Position numbers and translations under genes: made by a program. From Alistipes montrealensis (lineage in GTDB: Bacteria; Bacteroidota; Bacteroidia; Bacteroidales; Rikenellaceae), in the NCBI RefSeq assembly GCF_018362775.1, contig NZ_JAGYXY010000001.1, positions 449,126-513,125 on the forward strand: a DNA stretch of 64,000 bases, in the 5' to 3' direction. This document shows positions 63,097-64,000 of this stretch, one piece after another (position 1 is the stretch's first letter; each line of letters opens with the position of its first letter). The notes beneath the pieces are model-generated. The model ran no database searches. It had not been told where the DNA came from and worked only from the letters and a program-made list of their open reading frames with translations.

Positions 63097-64000
63097 TTAT
63101 TCGACCAACTGGAAGGGAGCATCTGCATCGCCGGTCCACCGATAAAGGCAGACGGTGCTGCTCTGCTGTTTGGTCTCCTTCGACCGGGCGTTCTGCGAGA
63201 TGTAGAAATAACCTCCCCCGAGCGGACACAGGCCGGTCGTTCCCCATTTGAAATCCCAGCCGTAGATGCCGTCGACCGATTTTCCGGCAGGAAGCAACGA
63301 GAGCACCTCGCCTTCGGTAGGCGTATCGAAACCCTGCAAAAGTTCCTTTCGGGCAGGTTTGCCGCCGTCGATCACAAAGAGCGAATAATTGGGGTATTGG
63401 GATTTTTTACCTTTGTAAACCGCGGCATAGCAGTTTCCCGACGCCGGATCGTAAGCCAGGTTCTGGATTCCCCACGAGGTGTTGCCCGTGCGGACGAAAT
63501 ACTTGCGGTCGGGCGTCGCAGGACCGCTTTTATGGAGATTGTTCTGCGAAAGCGGCTGCTCGAAGCGCTTCCAATCCTTCGTATCGTAAGCGAGCAGCAC
63601 CTGGTAATCGTTGTCCGTACGCAGCGTGTCGCCGTAAACGCCGTAAGCCACATAAAGATAATCGCCGCCCTCCTTGCTGCCGAAGCGGGGTGCGAACGTC
63701 ACGCCGTCGATACCCGAGCAGCCGAACCGGTGCTCGACCGTCCGACCGCCGTTCTCCGCCGTTGCGAAATAATCGTCTACGGCCTCCTTGATATAGACGG
63801 TCGTCATCACGTGATCCTTCTCGGCATCCATATCGGGACGATCGATGCGGTCTACATCGAAAATAGCAACGTAGAAACCCGTCTGGTCCTTTTCATCTTC
63901 CGGAGCGACCTGGCCGGCGTCGAGCGTCCTGCGGATACCCTTGCCGATCACATCGTCCTTGTATTCGAGCGAACCGTAAACACGTCCGTCGGCAGGATTC
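63097..64000 (-). CDS. Unrecognised protein, C-terminal part (5' end outside window)
   Basis: An open frame enters from the right edge and stops at 63097; at least 300 residues are visible. The in-frame GTG at 63951 is not a likely start, because the frame upstream (NPADGRVYGSLEYKDDV) reads like coding sequence. Repeated segments such as DGVTFAPRFGSKEGGDYLYV, YQVLLAYDTKDWKRFE, NLAYDPASGNCYAAVYKG and YGWDFKWGTTGLCPLGGGYF suggest blades of a beta-propeller. I do not recognise the family. It may be part of another glycan-use operon lying to the right. Confidence 0.8.
   Translation of the reverse strand, partial: NPADGRVYGSLEYKDDVIGKGIRRTLDAGQVAPEDEKDQTGFYVAIFDVDRIDRPDMDAEKDHVMTTVYIKEAVDDYFATAENGGRTVEHRFGCSGIDGVTFAPRFGSKEGGDYLYVAYGVYGDTLRTDNDYQVLLAYDTKDWKRFEQPLSQNNLHKSGPATPDRKYFVRTGNTSWGIQNLAYDPASGNCYAAVYKGKKSQYPNYSLFVIDGGKPARKELLQGFDTPTEGEVLSLLPAGKSVDGIYGWDFKWGTTGLCPLGGGYFYISQNARSKETKQQSSTVCLYRWTGDADAPFQLVE

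Overview
The window is a Bacteroidota chromosome segment, most like Alistipes/Rikenellaceae. The phylum call rests on paired SusC/SusD genes, an ECF sigma/FecR pair, BACON and DUF5689 lipoproteins, an NVEALA-motif peptide and promoters with the TAnnTTTG element. The genus is an inference from the fairly GC-rich coding sequence and is not proven. No rRNA, tRNA, CRISPR array or insertion sequence was seen, and no gene-free stretch exceeds 300 bases.

Region 1 (1-13.4 kb, + strand) is a polysaccharide utilisation locus (PUL1). It runs ECF sigma (3' end only), FecR anti-sigma, SusC with an STN signalling domain, SusD, two paralogous BACON lipoproteins, a GH43 enzyme, a calcineurin-like phosphoesterase and a GH2 enzyme. 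A hairpin closes it.

Region 2 (13.6-35.0 kb, - strand) looks like one 15-gene transcription unit. It starts with NVEALA-type peptides and 6-bladed beta-propeller lipoproteins, then a thioredoxin-like lipoprotein, a DUF1573 protein and a transglutaminase-like lipoprotein. A TolC/adaptor/double-RND export complex follows, then a Wzy/O-antigen-ligase-like membrane protein with TPRs, a signal peptidase I and two more transglutaminase-like lipoproteins. A histidine kinase/response regulator pair (35.1-37.1 kb, + strand) is transcribed divergently from the peptide genes. Most internal gaps are under 25 bases, and two junctions overlap by 4 bases. I read this as a candidate system that makes, folds, processes and exports small cysteine-containing peptides under two-component control. 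This is the best candidate for an undescribed system here. The upstream genes and the kinase sensor domain are AT-rich against a GC-rich background, which suggests cassette exchange.

Region 3 (37.2-38.6 kb, + strand) holds DNA polymerase IV (dinB) and a small hypothetical gene.

Region 4 (38.7-62.8 kb, - strand) is a mannose-type PUL (PUL2). In transcription order it has GH92, a GntR regulator, an MFS sugar permease, a terminator, GH38 alpha-mannosidase, a ROK sugar kinase, a phosphomannose-isomerase fusion, a BACON lipoprotein, a DUF5689 lipoprotein, an endonuclease/exonuclease/phosphatase-fold lipoprotein, SusC, SusD and two more DUF5689 lipoproteins. The GH92 and GH38 promoters both have TTTG-N19-(-7 box) spacing, and each carries the same 11-base word, TGAACATATYG, two bases after the -7 box. 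This is a strong candidate operator for the GntR protein. The right edge (63.1-64.0 kb) holds the 3' part of another - strand gene.
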